From Pseudomonas sp. KU26590 (GTDB lineage Bacteria; Pseudomonadota; Gammaproteobacteria; Pseudomonadales; Pseudomonadaceae): a stretch of 64,000 bases of DNA. How positions within the stretch are numbered: position 1 is the first letter of the stretch; each line of letters begins with the position of its first letter. This document shows, one piece after another, positions 18,156 through 28,389 of the stretch. Both the position numbers and the translations under genes were made by a program. The notes beneath the pieces were generated by a model that saw nothing but the letters and a program-made list of their open reading frames with translations, was not told where the DNA came from and made no database searches. The DNA lies in assembly GCF_026153515.1 (NCBI RefSeq), contig NZ_CP110644.1, positions 3,997,501 through 4,061,500 of the forward strand. Reading direction: 5' to 3'.

Positions 18156-18750
18156 AACCCGCTCCCTCAGTAAATTCCGTCCACAAAGCCACGCTCAACC
18201 CAAGCCATCCACTCAAGCCACACCCCGGCAAACTACACCACCCCTGCCCCAAGGAAATCCATATCCCTCCAAAAAAACCCAGATTCCTCAACGCTCGCGG
18301 AAGAACCTTCTGCATCGATTTTCCTTAGTTGCCCAACTAGTTCAGATCAGTAGGTGAACCGATTCACCATTCCACCCTTTTCTTTACACCTGCCGAAGGG
18401 ATCCAATAAAACCCTGCAGCCCTTGAACCATAAGGCCTGGAGCCATTTTCAGGCCCACCGCCAGAATCATAGTGGCCATAAAGCATCATTGCGGCCTGTA
18501 TCAATTTTGAGAAAAACTTCGCGTCTGTAGGAACTTTCCCACACAATTAACTGCCTGAGCTGACACTGCTGGCTACTAGCTATCGGTGTTCGGCCACGTT
18601 TCATGCACCTAACCTTCGCAGCGAGTTTTCGGGATGACGTTGATCCGAATCAGCTTTTCGAGAAGGTGTGCCAGCCGGGCGACGCGATCTCTTCACTATG
18701 TCTCGCCGCATTCGCCGCATTGTTGAGAAAGGTTCAGGGACGAAGTACCC
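18156..18750. other. intergenic region before the T6SS operon
   Basis: About 595 bases without a convincing gene. A 60-codon minus-strand frame (18364-18546) is open but matches nothing I know. The promoter of the T6SS operon should lie here, but I see no clear sigma-54 (-24/-12) or sigma-70 consensus. An AGGGA ribosome site precedes the first operon gene by about ten bases. Confidence 0.5.
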
Positions 18751-19500
18751 ATGACTCAAACGTTTGACGTAGAAGCACTCATAAAGCTGCGCAGCCAGAC
18801 CCGGGCTATTTCCGACGTGCTTAAAGCACAGGCGTCCGATTACCTGGCCACGCTGGCGCTGTTGATTCGTCCCCAGAATCTGTTCGGTGAGTACCTTCAG
18901 GGTGCCCAGCGCAGCAGTGGCCGGGAGACTCAGCATCACTTCAAGGAACTCAAAGAGCTGTGCGACAGGATTGGTTCGGCGTCTCCGTTCCAGTTGGTCA
19001 ATGAGATGGAAGTGCCACTGAACCTGATCAGCACCACGCCCGAACTGTTCCCGCTGGAATACGACAAGGTCTTGGCCGACAGCGGTCAGACCATCCGCAT
19101 CACCAGCCCGACGCGCTGGGTGATCGGGTTCAACTCCTTTGACCTGGCGCGCTTTCGCAGCGTCATCAAAGACCCCAACCGCAGCAGCGCCGAGTTGTAC
19201 CGCTTCGTCGTGCACTACCTGGTGCTGTTTTACTGCGTGAGCAAATCACCGGGCCTGGGGCGTCTGTTCGACGGCCTGCGGTTTCCGGTGAGCTTCGAGC
19301 GACTGAAGGATTTTGGCGACCTGCCGTTCTGCGTGATCAGCTCCCCGGTGCGCTCGACGCTGCCGGACGACTCGGTCATTCGCAGCAGCACGCAGATTGC
19401 CGGCAACGCCAGTTTTGAAGAACTGGTGGGCCAGGACAGCATCATGGACATGAAAGATGAGATTCGTCAGCGGCTGCTGATGACGATCGAAGGACTGTAA
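18751..19500 (+). CDS. conserved T6SS-locus protein of unknown function, first in operon
   Basis: A soluble protein of 249 residues with no signal peptide or membrane helix. The N-terminal third is helical (ISDVLKAQASDYLATLALLI). The middle holds a hydrophobic FVVHYLVLFYCV stretch and the C-terminus ends in an acidic helix. I do not recognise a domain. It is 68 bases upstream of tssB on the same strand and appears to begin the T6SS operon, where related Pseudomonas clusters also carry an accessory gene. A regulatory or sheath-related role would be a guess. Confidence 0.8.
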   Translation: MTQTFDVEALIKLRSQTRAISDVLKAQASDYLATLALLIRPQNLFGEYLQGAQRSSGRETQHHFKELKELCDRIGSASPFQLVNEMEVPLNLISTTPELFPLEYDKVLADSGQTIRITSPTRWVIGFNSFDLARFRSVIKDPNRSSAELYRFVVHYLVLFYCVSKSPGLGRLFDGLRFPVSFERLKDFGDLPFCVISSPVRSTLPDDSVIRSSTQIAGNASFEELVGQDSIMDMKDEIRQRLLMTIEGL

Positions 19501-19568
19501 AGCACTCGGCTCAACGTCGAGCCGACACGCAAATGACTTGCAGCGAGTTGCTCGCACAGGAGAACACG

Positions 19569-20102
19569 ATGGCGAAGAAGGAAAGTACCCAGCACAAACT
19601 CGACCGCGTTCGCGCCCCTCGGGTTCACATCACTTACGACGTGGAAATTGGCGATGCTCAGGAAAAGAAAGAGCTGCCGTTCGTCGTAGGTGTCATGGGA
19701 GATTTCTCAGGCAACCCGCTGGAGCCGCTGCCCAAGCTCAAGGATCGCAAGTTCATCTTCATCGATCGCGACAACTTCAACGGCGTCCTCAAAGGCATCA
19801 AGCCGCGCCTGGCGTATCGCGTCGACAACACCCTGGCCAAGAACGGAACTCAGCTCGGTGTCGAGCTGAATTTCAACGCGCTTGAAGACTTCGAACCGCA
19901 GAACGTCGTGCGTCAGGTAGAGCCACTGCGCAAGCTGCTGGAAGTGCGCAACAAGCTGGCAGACCTGCGTAACAAGATGGGCGGCAACGACAAGCTTGAA
20001 GAGCTGTTGATGGACGTGCTGCAGAACACTGAAAAGCTTAAAACCCTGGGCAAGGAATTCGGCCGCGAAGCCGCCGTGCCAGCCACTGACAGCAAAGAGT
20101 AA
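19569..20102 (+). CDS. tssB: T6SS sheath small subunit TssB (VipA/ImpB)
   Basis: The protein has 177 residues. Family motifs include VRAPRVHITYDVE near the N-terminus, PFVVGVMGDFSG, and the region FIDRDNFNGVL followed by FNALEDFEP. With TssC it polymerises into the contractile cytoplasmic sheath that drives the Hcp tube. The ATG at 19569 has AGGAG upstream; a longer reading from 19533 is not supported. tssC follows after 14 bases. Confidence 0.97.
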   Translation: MAKKESTQHKLDRVRAPRVHITYDVEIGDAQEKKELPFVVGVMGDFSGNPLEPLPKLKDRKFIFIDRDNFNGVLKGIKPRLAYRVDNTLAKNGTQLGVELNFNALEDFEPQNVVRQVEPLRKLLEVRNKLADLRNKMGGNDKLEELLMDVLQNTEKLKTLGKEFGREAAVPATDSKE

Positions 20103-20116
20103 GGAGGAGCCTGACG

Positions 20117-21619
20117 ATGACCGATAAGCAAACCGCGACTCAGCAGGACGGCGCTTTGGTAGAAGTTGAAAACTTCGCCCCGCAATCCTCTTTGCTCGAC
20201 AGCATCATTTCCGAAAGCCGCGTCGCGCGCTCCGAAACCGAGCGTACCCGCACTCGCGATCTGATCGGCGAACTTGTGGCGCAGGTCCTGGAAGGCGAAA
20301 TGACGCCAAGCAAGGATCTGATTGCCGTGCTTGACGCGCGCATCGCTGAAATCGATGCGATGCTCTCCGAGCAAATGAACGAGATCATGCATGCCCGTGA
20401 ATTCCAGCAACTGGAAGCGTCCTGGCGCGGCCTGAAATATCAGGTTGACCAGACAGAGACCAGCACCACGCTGAAGATTCACTTGCTCAACGCTTCAAAG
20501 AAAGATCTGGTTCGAGACCTCAAAGCCTCGTCCGAGTTTGACCAGAGCGCACTCTTCAAAAAGATCTACGAAGAAGAGTACGGGACCTTCGGTGGTGCGC
20601 CGTTCGGCATGTTGCTGGGTGACTACGAGTTCAACCGCAGCCCTGAGGACATGTACCTGCTGGAAGAGATCTCCCATGTTGCCGCTGCAGCCCATGCACC
20701 GTTCATTTCGGCAGCCTCGGCTGAACTGTTCGGCTGGGACTCATTCACTGACATGGCTGGTCCGCGCGATCTGGCGAAGATCTTCGACACTGTCGAGTAC
20801 GCCAAATGGAAGTCTTTCCGTGCTTCCGAAGACTCCCGGTATGTAGGCCTGACTCTGCCGCACGTGCTGGGTCGCCTGCCTTACGGTCCGGATACCACGC
20901 CTGTCGAAGAATTCAACTTTGTCGAAAGCGTCGATGGCCGTGACCACAACAAATACCTGTGGATGAATGCTGCCTATGCCCTGGGCACCCGCGTAACCGA
21001 CGCATTTTCCCGCTACGGCTGGTGTGTTGCGATTCGTGGTGTTGAAGGCGGTGGCCTGGTTGAAGGCTTGCCGACTCACACGTTCAAGACCGATGACGGC
21101 GAAATCGCGCTGAAATGCCCGACTGAAATTGCCATCACCGACCGTCGCGAGAAAGAGCTGTCGGACCTGGGGTTCATTCCGCTGGTGCACTGCAAAGGCA
21201 CTGACTACGCGGCGTTCTTCGGCACCCAGTCAACCCAGAAGCAGAAGCAGTACAACACCGATATTGCAAACGCCAACGCCCGTCTCTCGGCGCAACTGCA
21301 ATACATCTTCGCGACCTCGCGTATCGCTCACTACATGAAAGCGATCATGCGCGACAAGATCGGTAGCTTTGCCTCTCGCAAGGATGTCGAGTCTTTCCTA
21401 AATGAATGGCTGTCTGACTATGTCCTGCTTGATGACACCGCCAGCCAGGAAGCCAAAGCCAAGTTTCCTTTACGCGAAGCAAGCGTAGAAGTAGTCGAAG
21501 TACCCGGAAAACCAGGTGCTTATAAAGCCGTTGCGTTCCTGCGACCTCATTATCAGTTAGATGAGCTGACAGCCTCGCTACGTCTTGTGGCAGAACTGCC
21601 ACAGTCAACGCGCAGCTGA
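20117..21619 (+). CDS. tssC: T6SS sheath large subunit TssC (VipB/ImpC)
   Basis: The protein has 500 residues, normal for TssC. Landmarks are the N-terminal helix that pairs with TssB, the conserved EFQQLEASWRGLKYQV segment, FGMLLGDYEF, LGRLPYGPDT and the C-terminal strand LRPHYQLDELTASLRLVAELP. It forms the sheath with TssB, and its C-terminal region is contacted by the ClpV ATPase or baseplate as shown in other species. A strong AAGGAGG-type site precedes the start. Confidence 0.98.
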   Translation: MTDKQTATQQDGALVEVENFAPQSSLLDSIISESRVARSETERTRTRDLIGELVAQVLEGEMTPSKDLIAVLDARIAEIDAMLSEQMNEIMHAREFQQLEASWRGLKYQVDQTETSTTLKIHLLNASKKDLVRDLKASSEFDQSALFKKIYEEEYGTFGGAPFGMLLGDYEFNRSPEDMYLLEEISHVAAAAHAPFISAASAELFGWDSFTDMAGPRDLAKIFDTVEYAKWKSFRASEDSRYVGLTLPHVLGRLPYGPDTTPVEEFNFVESVDGRDHNKYLWMNAAYALGTRVTDAFSRYGWCVAIRGVEGGGLVEGLPTHTFKTDDGEIALKCPTEIAITDRREKELSDLGFIPLVHCKGTDYAAFFGTQSTQKQKQYNTDIANANARLSAQLQYIFATSRIAHYMKAIMRDKIGSFASRKDVESFLNEWLSDYVLLDDTASQEAKAKFPLREASVEVVEVPGKPGAYKAVAFLRPHYQLDELTASLRLVAELPQSTRS

Positions 21620-21650
21620 CCCTATTCATTAGCCAGGGAGGCATAGCTGA

Positions 21651-22133
21651 ATGAGTCGTTCCCCTCAGTTAGTACCAACGTTACTTGATCGCTTGCTTGA
21701 TGATGCACCTCATCAAACAAGCGAGGCGGTTTCCAAGCGGCTGTGCTCATTGGGTGAGTACAAGGCTAGTTTGATCCGGGATCTCGAAATATTGGTCAAT
21801 ACACGCCAATGCCTCGTCGCATCAAGACTTGAGGACTATCCAGAGTTGGCGGGAACAATACTCGAATATGGCATGCCAGACTTTACCAGCAAGGGAGTGC
21901 TGAATCCTGAAGACAGGCGTCAGATTCAGGCTCAGTTGGAGCGAGCCATCACCGTTGGCGATCAGCGCTTTCGCGCTGTGAAGGTACAGTTGCTGAATCA
22001 GCAAGCTGGTCATCGCATGCTTACTTTTAGGGTTGACGCAGTGCTGCATCTTCAAGATGCGACTCGTCAGGTTTCATTCGACGCGGTGTTGCAAGTCAAT
22101 ACCCAGGAATACAAAGTGCAGAACCTCAATTGA
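21651..22133 (+). CDS. tssE: T6SS baseplate protein TssE (gp25-like)
   Basis: The protein has 160 residues of the gp25/lysozyme-like baseplate family: LLDRLLDD, then SLGEYKASLIRDLEILVNTR (the conserved first half) and a later YGMPDF segment. It forms part of the baseplate wedge with TssF, TssG and TssK. Its stop codon overlaps the TTG start of tssF. Confidence 0.95.
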   Translation: MSRSPQLVPTLLDRLLDDAPHQTSEAVSKRLCSLGEYKASLIRDLEILVNTRQCLVASRLEDYPELAGTILEYGMPDFTSKGVLNPEDRRQIQAQLERAITVGDQRFRAVKVQLLNQQAGHRMLTFRVDAVLHLQDATRQVSFDAVLQVNTQEYKVQNLN

Positions 22134-23965
22134 TTCTCGACGATCTGCTGCCCTATTACGAGAAGGAACTCTCGCACCTGCGCTTTCTGGGGCAGGAGTT
22201 TGCGCGCGAGTACCCAAAGATTGCCTCACGATTGCTAATCGAGGGTGATAACTGTGAAGATCCGCATGCTGAACGCTTGATTGAAGGCTTTTCTTTTCTG
22301 GCTGCTCGTATACACAAAAAACTTGATGACGAGTTTCCAGAGATCGTCGAGGCTTTTTTGGAAGTGCTTTATCCACACTATTTACGGCCTACACCGGCAC
22401 TGTCCATTGCAGAGTTCAGCAGTGGAACGACCTCTACGCTGACGACCTGCTACACCATCGAGCGGCATACAGAAATCAGCTCAAAGAACGTTGAGGGCGT
22501 GTCGTGCAAGTTCAGAACATGCTATCCGGTCGATCTTTGGCCTATCGCAGTGCGCGACGCTTCGTTCATTGAATTAGAGCGCTCGGCCTTTAACGGTCAC
22601 AGCGCTGACCTCGTGGCGTGCCTGAAAATCGGCCTCACCGCCACTACTCACCTTCACTTCGGCCAACTGAGTGTCGATACCTTGCGCTTTTTCCTGGATG
22701 GAGAAAGCACGCTGATGCTGCAGCTTTACGAGTTGCTGTTCAACAACTTGGCCAAAGCCACCGTGAGCTTTACAGAGCAGGGAAAACGCCGGGAAATCGG
22801 CTTGCCACAGGGGGCGTTGAAAGCAGTTGGCTTCGAGCGCGATGAAGGCTTGGTGGATTACTCGGAACGCTCATTCCTCGGCTACAGGTTGCTGCACGAC
22901 TACTTCACGTTTCCGGACAAATTCATGTTCGTCGATATCGGGGGCTTACAGCGCTCTCTGGCCGGAAAAGACCTTAAGGATATCGAGATCAACTTCTATT
23001 TTGCTCATTACGAAATGGGAGATCGACTTGCACGTCTCGCGCAGAACCTGGGACGTAATAATTTCAAACTCGGCTGCACTCCGATCATCAATCTGTTCAA
23101 GCAACAAGCCGAGCCAATCAAGCTTACCCATACACGCCACGAGTACCAGGTTACGCCGGACGTTCGTCTGCAAGGGCATGCGGAGGTGGTGTCCATTGAC
23201 AGAGTACAGCGGGTCAAGAAGATCGCCGGTATCGATACAGTCAGCGAGTGCAATCCCTTTTTTGAACCTCGTGGCGACCTCGGCCCTAATGCTTGTTACT
23301 GGATTGGTCGTAGACGACCGTCCAGACATAGCAAACAGGGCGGCACAGAAATGGTGATCCGCGTTGTAGACCGAGAACTCGATCTGATTGATGCGGGCAG
23401 CGACTCCTTGAGCATTTCCCTAACTTGCAGCAACCGGGACTTACCGCAACTGCTCAGTTACGGAGGCAGCCAGAGCGACTTCATATTTGAAAATGATGGT
23501 GTGGTCGACGGTATCCGCCTACTGCGCAAACCTACGGTGACAGCGCGCGTCCCTCTGGGCGATGGCTTGATATGGCGGCTGATTTCTCACTTGTCCCTGA
23601 ATCACATGTCGCTGGTGTCGCAGGGCAAGGAAGTGCTTCAGGAAATGCTGAGCCTCTACAATTATCGACGCGGACTGGCAGTTAGAAAACAGATCAGCGG
23701 AATCTTGTCGATCAAGAGTGAGGCTGTGGTGGTGCGTATCGGTCACCCCCGTCCCAACTTCGTGCGTGGGGTAGGCATTACTCTAGAGCTCGACGAAAGC
23801 CAATACATCGGCAGCGGCGTATTCCTGTTCGGCAAAGTCCTTGATCACTTTTTCGGTCAGTACTGCACCGTCAACAGTTTTACCCAACTTACCCTTCGTA
23901 CCCGCCAGCGGGAAAAGAGAATTGTGCAATGGCCACCCAGAACGGGCGATCAACCTCTGGTCTGA
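22130..23965 (+). CDS. tssF: T6SS baseplate protein TssF (VasA/ImpG)
   Basis: The protein has 611 residues, typical of TssF. The start LLPYYEKELSHLRFLGQEFA with FAREYPKIASRL is diagnostic, and FLARIHKKLDDEFPEI-like and VLYPHYLRP follow. It is a wedge component homologous to phage gp6/gp7. The start is probably the TTG at 22130 that overlaps the tssE stop, showing tight translational coupling. Its 3' end overlaps tssG by 37 bases. Confidence 0.96.
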   Translation: MILDDLLPYYEKELSHLRFLGQEFAREYPKIASRLLIEGDNCEDPHAERLIEGFSFLAARIHKKLDDEFPEIVEAFLEVLYPHYLRPTPALSIAEFSSGTTSTLTTCYTIERHTEISSKNVEGVSCKFRTCYPVDLWPIAVRDASFIELERSAFNGHSADLVACLKIGLTATTHLHFGQLSVDTLRFFLDGESTLMLQLYELLFNNLAKATVSFTEQGKRREIGLPQGALKAVGFERDEGLVDYSERSFLGYRLLHDYFTFPDKFMFVDIGGLQRSLAGKDLKDIEINFYFAHYEMGDRLARLAQNLGRNNFKLGCTPIINLFKQQAEPIKLTHTRHEYQVTPDVRLQGHAEVVSIDRVQRVKKIAGIDTVSECNPFFEPRGDLGPNACYWIGRRRPSRHSKQGGTEMVIRVVDRELDLIDAGSDSLSISLTCSNRDLPQLLSYGGSQSDFIFENDGVVDGIRLLRKPTVTARVPLGDGLIWRLISHLSLNHMSLVSQGKEVLQEMLSLYNYRRGLAVRKQISGILSIKSEAVVVRIGHPRPNFVRGVGITLELDESQYIGSGVFLFGKVLDHFFGQYCTVNSFTQLTLRTRQREKRIVQWPPRTGDQPLV

Positions 23966-24999
23966 TCGATCAGGCACGCGCAGAGCCGTACCGGTTTGAG
24001 TTTTTCCAGCTGGTCAGGTTGTTGCGCCTGCATTACAGCAGAGCAGGACGCATTGATCCGGAAGCGCGCCCCCATGAGGACCCGCTACGTTTCCGTACCC
24101 AGCTCTCGCTGAATTTTCCGGTAAGCGAAGTCAGCGATCTCAAATTTGAACGCTTCGAGGATTCGACTGCTGCCAAACAGGCATTGACCGAAGTACAGGT
24201 CACGTTCATGGGATTGATAGGGCCCTCAGGAGTATTGCCCCGTCCCTACACTGAAATGCTCCTGAACCGGCATATTCAGCAGCGGGACGATGGTGCCCAT
24301 GCATTTCTGGACGTGTTCTCGCATCGCATGATCGCTCTCTTCTATCAGTCCTGGCAGAAGTACAAGTTTCACATCGACCATGAGCGCAAAGGCTCATCGG
24401 ATTTTGAGCGCTACATGCTCAATCTGGTGGGCTTTGGCAAGCAAAGTCAAAAGAGAAAATTTGGCGCGAGCGCCTCACCTGTTCGACAGGAGTTATTCAC
24501 TTATTTCTCGGGTTTGTTCACACAGCGACCTCGCAATCCACACAACCTGGAAGTGATGTTGAGCTTCTACTTTGGACAGCCCTTCTCACTGCGCCCCTTT
24601 GCCGGACGCTGGCTGAAACTTGAACCGGAGCAGTGCTCGCAACTGGGACGTGCCAATGCAACTCTCGGTGAAAGCGCGGTAGCTGGCAATCGCGTATGGG
24701 ACTACCAATCCTGCGTGCGTATCGACATTGGTCCCTTGGACCTCGCTGAATATAAGCGTTTTCAACCAGGTAATGACGACTATAGAAAGCTGGTTGATGT
24801 GGTGCGTTTCTACCTCGGTCCCACCCTTGACTTTGAACTTGCTCCGCAGCTCAAGCCTGAGGCGATCCCTTTGGCGCGTCTAGGCCGCAACACAAACACA
24901 GCGCTGGGCTGGCTTGGCTGGCTGAAACGGCCTGGCGAGAAAGTAAATCCGTCACGTTGCGCTGTTTTCCGTATTCCTTTTGATGGGGTCGCCCTGTGA
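23929..24999 (+). CDS. tssG: T6SS baseplate protein TssG (VasB/ImpH)
   Basis: The protein has 356 residues. The N-terminal PYRFEFFQLVRLLRL and the following LSLNFPVSEV and FMGLIGPSGVLP are family hallmarks. It joins TssE, TssF and TssK in the baseplate wedge. It begins inside the 3' end of tssF and ends in a GTGA overlap with clpV, so it belongs to the same transcript. Confidence 0.96.
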   Translation: MATQNGRSTSGLIDQARAEPYRFEFFQLVRLLRLHYSRAGRIDPEARPHEDPLRFRTQLSLNFPVSEVSDLKFERFEDSTAAKQALTEVQVTFMGLIGPSGVLPRPYTEMLLNRHIQQRDDGAHAFLDVFSHRMIALFYQSWQKYKFHIDHERKGSSDFERYMLNLVGFGKQSQKRKFGASASPVRQELFTYFSGLFTQRPRNPHNLEVMLSFYFGQPFSLRPFAGRWLKLEPEQCSQLGRANATLGESAVAGNRVWDYQSCVRIDIGPLDLAEYKRFQPGNDDYRKLVDVVRFYLGPTLDFELAPQLKPEAIPLARLGRNTNTALGWLGWLKRPGEKVNPSRCAVFRIPFDGVAL

Positions 25000-27599
25000 A
25001 CCTTAAGTCACTCTTTGCCAAGCTCAATGACACTTGCCGCAACGCAACCGAAAGCGCTGCTGCGCTGTGCCTCGCGGAACGTCACTACGAAGTCGATATC
25101 GAGCATGTATTGCTGCAGCTTCTCGAAGGCGACGATAACGACCTGCTGCCGATCTTGCGTCATTACGATGTAGTGATGGAGCGTTTGCAGTCGCAGTTGG
25201 CGAGTGCAATGAGTGACTTCAAGACCGGAAACACACGCACCCCCGCCCTGTCCCCGCACATAACCCAACTGATCGAGCGAGCTTGGGTACTGGCTTCGAT
25301 CGAATATGGCCAAAGCCTTATCCGAAGCGGCTTTTTGCTACAGGCCTTGCTCGACGACAAGGAACTGCGCCGGGTCATAGCCGCTTCAGCTCCAGAATTG
25401 GAAAAGATCAATGTCGACGATCTGAAAGCCAATCTCGAGGACTTCATTTCAGCCAGTAACGAGTCACAGCAAAGCGCTTCTTTGCCAGCGGGAAGTGATA
25501 TTCCTCGACCGGCAAGCAAGGGCAACGGCAAGACTCCAGCTCTGGATCAATACACTGTGGACCTGACCCGCAGCGCGCGGGAAGGACGTATCGATCCGGT
25601 ACTGGGACGCGAATTCGAAGTGCGCCAGATGGTTGATATCCTCACCCGTCGGCGGCAGAACAATCCGATTTTGACGGGAGAAGCCGGTGTCGGTAAAACC
25701 GCGGTAGTTGAGGGCCTGGCATTACGTATTGCTCTGGGCGATGTGCCGACGCCACTCAAGGATGTCGCTATTCACACGCTTGATCTGGGCCTGCTGCAGG
25801 CAGGAGCAGGGATCAAGGGCGAGTTTGAGAACCGTCTCAAATCAGTGATCGAAGAAACAAAGCGCAGCGTACATCCAATCATTCTTTTTATCGATGAAGC
25901 CCATACGCTGATTGGCTCAGGTGGCCAAGCAGGACAGAACGATGCGGCCAACCTCCTCAAACCAGCATTGGCACGCGGCGAACTGCGAACTATTGCCGCC
26001 ACTACGTGGGCCGAGTACAAAAAATATTTCGAGAAGGATGCTGCCCTCGCCCGTCGCTTTCAAGTCGTAAAAGTAGAGGAGCCGGAAGAAGATCAGGCAA
26101 TCTACATGTTGCGTGGCCTCTTGGAAAAAATGCAGGAGCACCATCGGGTAGCCGTGATGGACGAAGCGCTCGTCATGGCTGTCCGCCTGTCCAATCGTTA
26201 CATCACGGGCAGGCAATTGCCGGACAAGGCTGTCAGCGTACTGGATACCGCCTGCGCGCGGGTCGCGCTGGGCCAGACCTCACAGCCCGGCATGCTCGAA
26301 GATTGCCGGCGCATGATTGACAACCTGCGCACTGAAATATCTCTGCTGGAAAAGGAACAGATCAAAGGCAGCGACCATCAGCGCCGACTTGCTCAACTCA
26401 GTGCAGAACTGACCGACGCAGAGAAACGCGAACAGGAACTGGTCACACAGTGGCAACGCGAATTGGAACTGGTCAAACAGTTGCACGAACTTAGCGACCA
26501 GACCACAGGGCAGGACAACCGCGCCGATCTGGCCGACCTCCGGGCCGAGCTTGCAAAAGTTCAGGGTGAGCAGCCTTTGGTGCATGCGCTGGTAGACGGG
26601 GCCACCATTGGTGAAGTGATCTCCGGCTGGACAGGTATACCACTTGGCAAAATGCTGCGCGACGAGATTGATACCGTCCAGCGCTTACCTGCACTGCTGG
26701 CCGAACGCGTTCTTGGTCAGGACCATGCTCTGCATGAAATAGGCAAACGCATCAAGATTTCCCGTGCGCGCATGGAAGACCCCAATAAGCCAATCGGCGT
26801 ATTTCTATTGCTTGGCCCAAGCGGTGTTGGCAAAACGGAAACCGCACTGGCATTGGCCGATACGCTGTACGGCGGTGAACGCAATGTCATCACGATCAAT
26901 ATGTCCGAGTATCAGGAAGCACATACTGTCTCCAGTCTCAAGGGCTCACCACCGGGCTATGTCGGATACGGCGAAGGCGGCGTACTGACTGAAGCTGTGC
27001 GTCGCAAACCCTACAGCGTCGTATTACTGGATGAAGTCGAAAAGGCCCATCCGGACGTGCTTGAACTGTTTTTCCAGGTATTCGACAAAGGCGTACTGGA
27101 TGACGGCGAAGGACGCGAAATCAACTTCCGTAACACGGTGATCATCCTCACATCCAATGTTGGCACCGAACACATCATGCAAACGTGTCTCGGGGTCAGC
27201 GAACTGCCCGCACCTGCCCAGATCGTCGAAGACCTGCGCGACCAGCTCAACAACGTGTTCAAACCTGCATTTCTCGGACGCTTGAGTATTGTTCCGTATT
27301 ACCCGGTACAGGATGCCGTGCTCGAGCGCATTGTCGGTCTTAAGCTCGCGCGTATCCGTGAGCGTTTCGAGCGAAATCATCAAGCCTCTTTAGAGTTCAG
27401 CCCAGAGCTGGTGCCCACGATCGCCGCGCGCTGCACAGAAGTCGACAGTGGAGCCCGGAACATCGACAACATTCTGTCCGGCACATTGATGCCTGAATTG
27501 GCAGAGCATGTGCTGGCGCGGATGGCAGAAGATAAACCCGTCAATAGCATGAGCATCGGCCTTGATGAGGCCGGAGGCTTTTCGTACACCGTGGCGTAG
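24996..27599 (+). CDS. tssH: T6SS ATPase ClpV (TssH)
   Basis: The protein has 867 residues, an AAA+ unfoldase of the ClpB/Hsp100 group. An N-terminal Clp repeat domain is followed by AAA1 (Walker A GEAGVGKT near residue 228; Walker B FIDEAHTL), a coiled-coil middle domain, and AAA2 (Walker A GPSGVGKT near 606; [10 protein letters not shown]). It disassembles contracted TssBC sheaths for reuse in the cytoplasm. The GTG start overlaps the tssG stop by four bases. Confidence 0.97.
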   Translation: MNLKSLFAKLNDTCRNATESAAALCLAERHYEVDIEHVLLQLLEGDDNDLLPILRHYDVVMERLQSQLASAMSDFKTGNTRTPALSPHITQLIERAWVLASIEYGQSLIRSGFLLQALLDDKELRRVIAASAPELEKINVDDLKANLEDFISASNESQQSASLPAGSDIPRPASKGNGKTPALDQYTVDLTRSAREGRIDPVLGREFEVRQMVDILTRRRQNNPILTGEAGVGKTAVVEGLALRIALGDVPTPLKDVAIHTLDLGLLQAGAGIKGEFENRLKSVIEETKRSVHPIILFIDEAHTLIGSGGQAGQNDAANLLKPALARGELRTIAATTWAEYKKYFEKDAALARRFQVVKVEEPEEDQAIYMLRGLLEKMQEHHRVAVMDEALVMAVRLSNRYITGRQLPDKAVSVLDTACARVALGQTSQPGMLEDCRRMIDNLRTEISLLEKEQIKGSDHQRRLAQLSAELTDAEKREQELVTQWQRELELVKQLHELSDQTTGQDNRADLADLRAELAKVQGEQPLVHALVDGATIGEVISGWTGIPLGKMLRDEIDTVQRLPALLAERVLGQDHALHEIGKRIKISRARMEDPNKPIGVFLLLGPSGVGKTETALALADTLYGGERNVITINMSEYQEAHTVSSLKGSPPGYVGYGEGGVLTEAVRRKPYSVVLLDEVEKAHPDVLELFFQVFDKGVLDDGEGREINFRNTVIILTSNVGTEHIMQTCLGVSELPAPAQIVEDLRDQLNNVFKPAFLGRLSIVPYYPVQDAVLERIVGLKLARIRERFERNHQASLEFSPELVPTIAARCTEVDSGARNIDNILSGTLMPELAEHVLARMAEDKPVNSMSIGLDEAGGFSYTVA

Positions 27600-27678
27600 A
27601 CGACAACCGGAATCCGGATGAGATTCAGCGTCGTCCGAATTGCCGGGCGTCGATGGGAAGTGTTTCAGGAGCAGCAAA

Positions 27679-28389
27679 ATGGGCAGGTATTTGGGTGTTT
27701 TAATCATGTTGCTAGGGCTGACCGCCTGCGGCATCACTGACCGTGTAGGCAAACGAGTCGATGACACATGGGCAGGCGACATGCTGTTCAGCAGCGATGA
27801 AAAGATCGTTCTGACCGTGGACGGCGGTAACCAGTTGAACCCCAATACCTCCGGCATGCCTTTGTCCGTCGTGACCAGGGTTTATCAGTTGACCTCGCTG
27901 GACAAGTTCAACAGTGCGGACTCAAACACGCTGCTGGACCACCCAGAAAAGGTGCTCGGGAACACCGTGCTCGATACCCGCGAACTCGTGGTTTTGCCCG
28001 GGATGGGTCAGGTCCAGACCTGGCCACTGGCCAAGGAAGCACGGTACATCGCAGTAGCGGCATTCTTTCGTGATGACAGCGGCGGCCGCTGGAAAATGGC
28101 ATTCAATGCCGACGCGTTTCGCAAGGACGGAATTCTGTTTTCATCCAAGGGCGGTCGCGTGCTTCTGGACGTGAACCGCATCAGTGCCGAGCGAGGGCAA
28201 GATGTGCTGCAGATGCCTGAAGAACAAATCATCGCGCCATTACAGCCAGCCCAGCCAGAGCGTACGGAGCCTGGGGTTATGGAGCGCATGCAGTCAAAGG
28301 CAGCTGAATCTGCCGAAGACGCTGCCAACAATTCTATTAAGAAGTCGCTGAGCAATACATTTGATTCAGCTCTGGAAGGTGCTAAATGA
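27679..28389 (+). CDS. tssJ: T6SS outer-membrane lipoprotein TssJ
   Basis: The protein has 236 residues with a lipoprotein signal peptide ending in LLGLTAC (lipobox Cys near residue 18). The body has the TssJ beta-sandwich pattern with VVTRVYQLTSLDKFN and LVVLPGMGQ. The C-terminal extension (about 50 residues) is charged and is longer than in short TssJ proteins. It anchors TssM to the outer membrane. The ATG at 27679 is used because CAGGAG precedes it and it places the signal at the N-terminus. It overlaps tssK by four bases. Confidence 0.94.
   Translation: MGRYLGVLIMLLGLTACGITDRVGKRVDDTWAGDMLFSSDEKIVLTVDGGNQLNPNTSGMPLSVVTRVYQLTSLDKFNSADSNTLLDHPEKVLGNTVLDTRELVVLPGMGQVQTWPLAKEARYIAVAAFFRDDSGGRWKMAFNADAFRKDGILFSSKGGRVLLDVNRISAERGQDVLQMPEEQIIAPLQPAQPERTEPGVMERMQSKAAESAEDAANNSIKKSLSNTFDSALEGAK

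Noticed and set aside
18364..18546. Sixty-codon minus-strand gene in the region before the T6SS operon
   Set aside because: There is no family resemblance and no clear ribosome site, and its position in a promoter region makes it doubtful.
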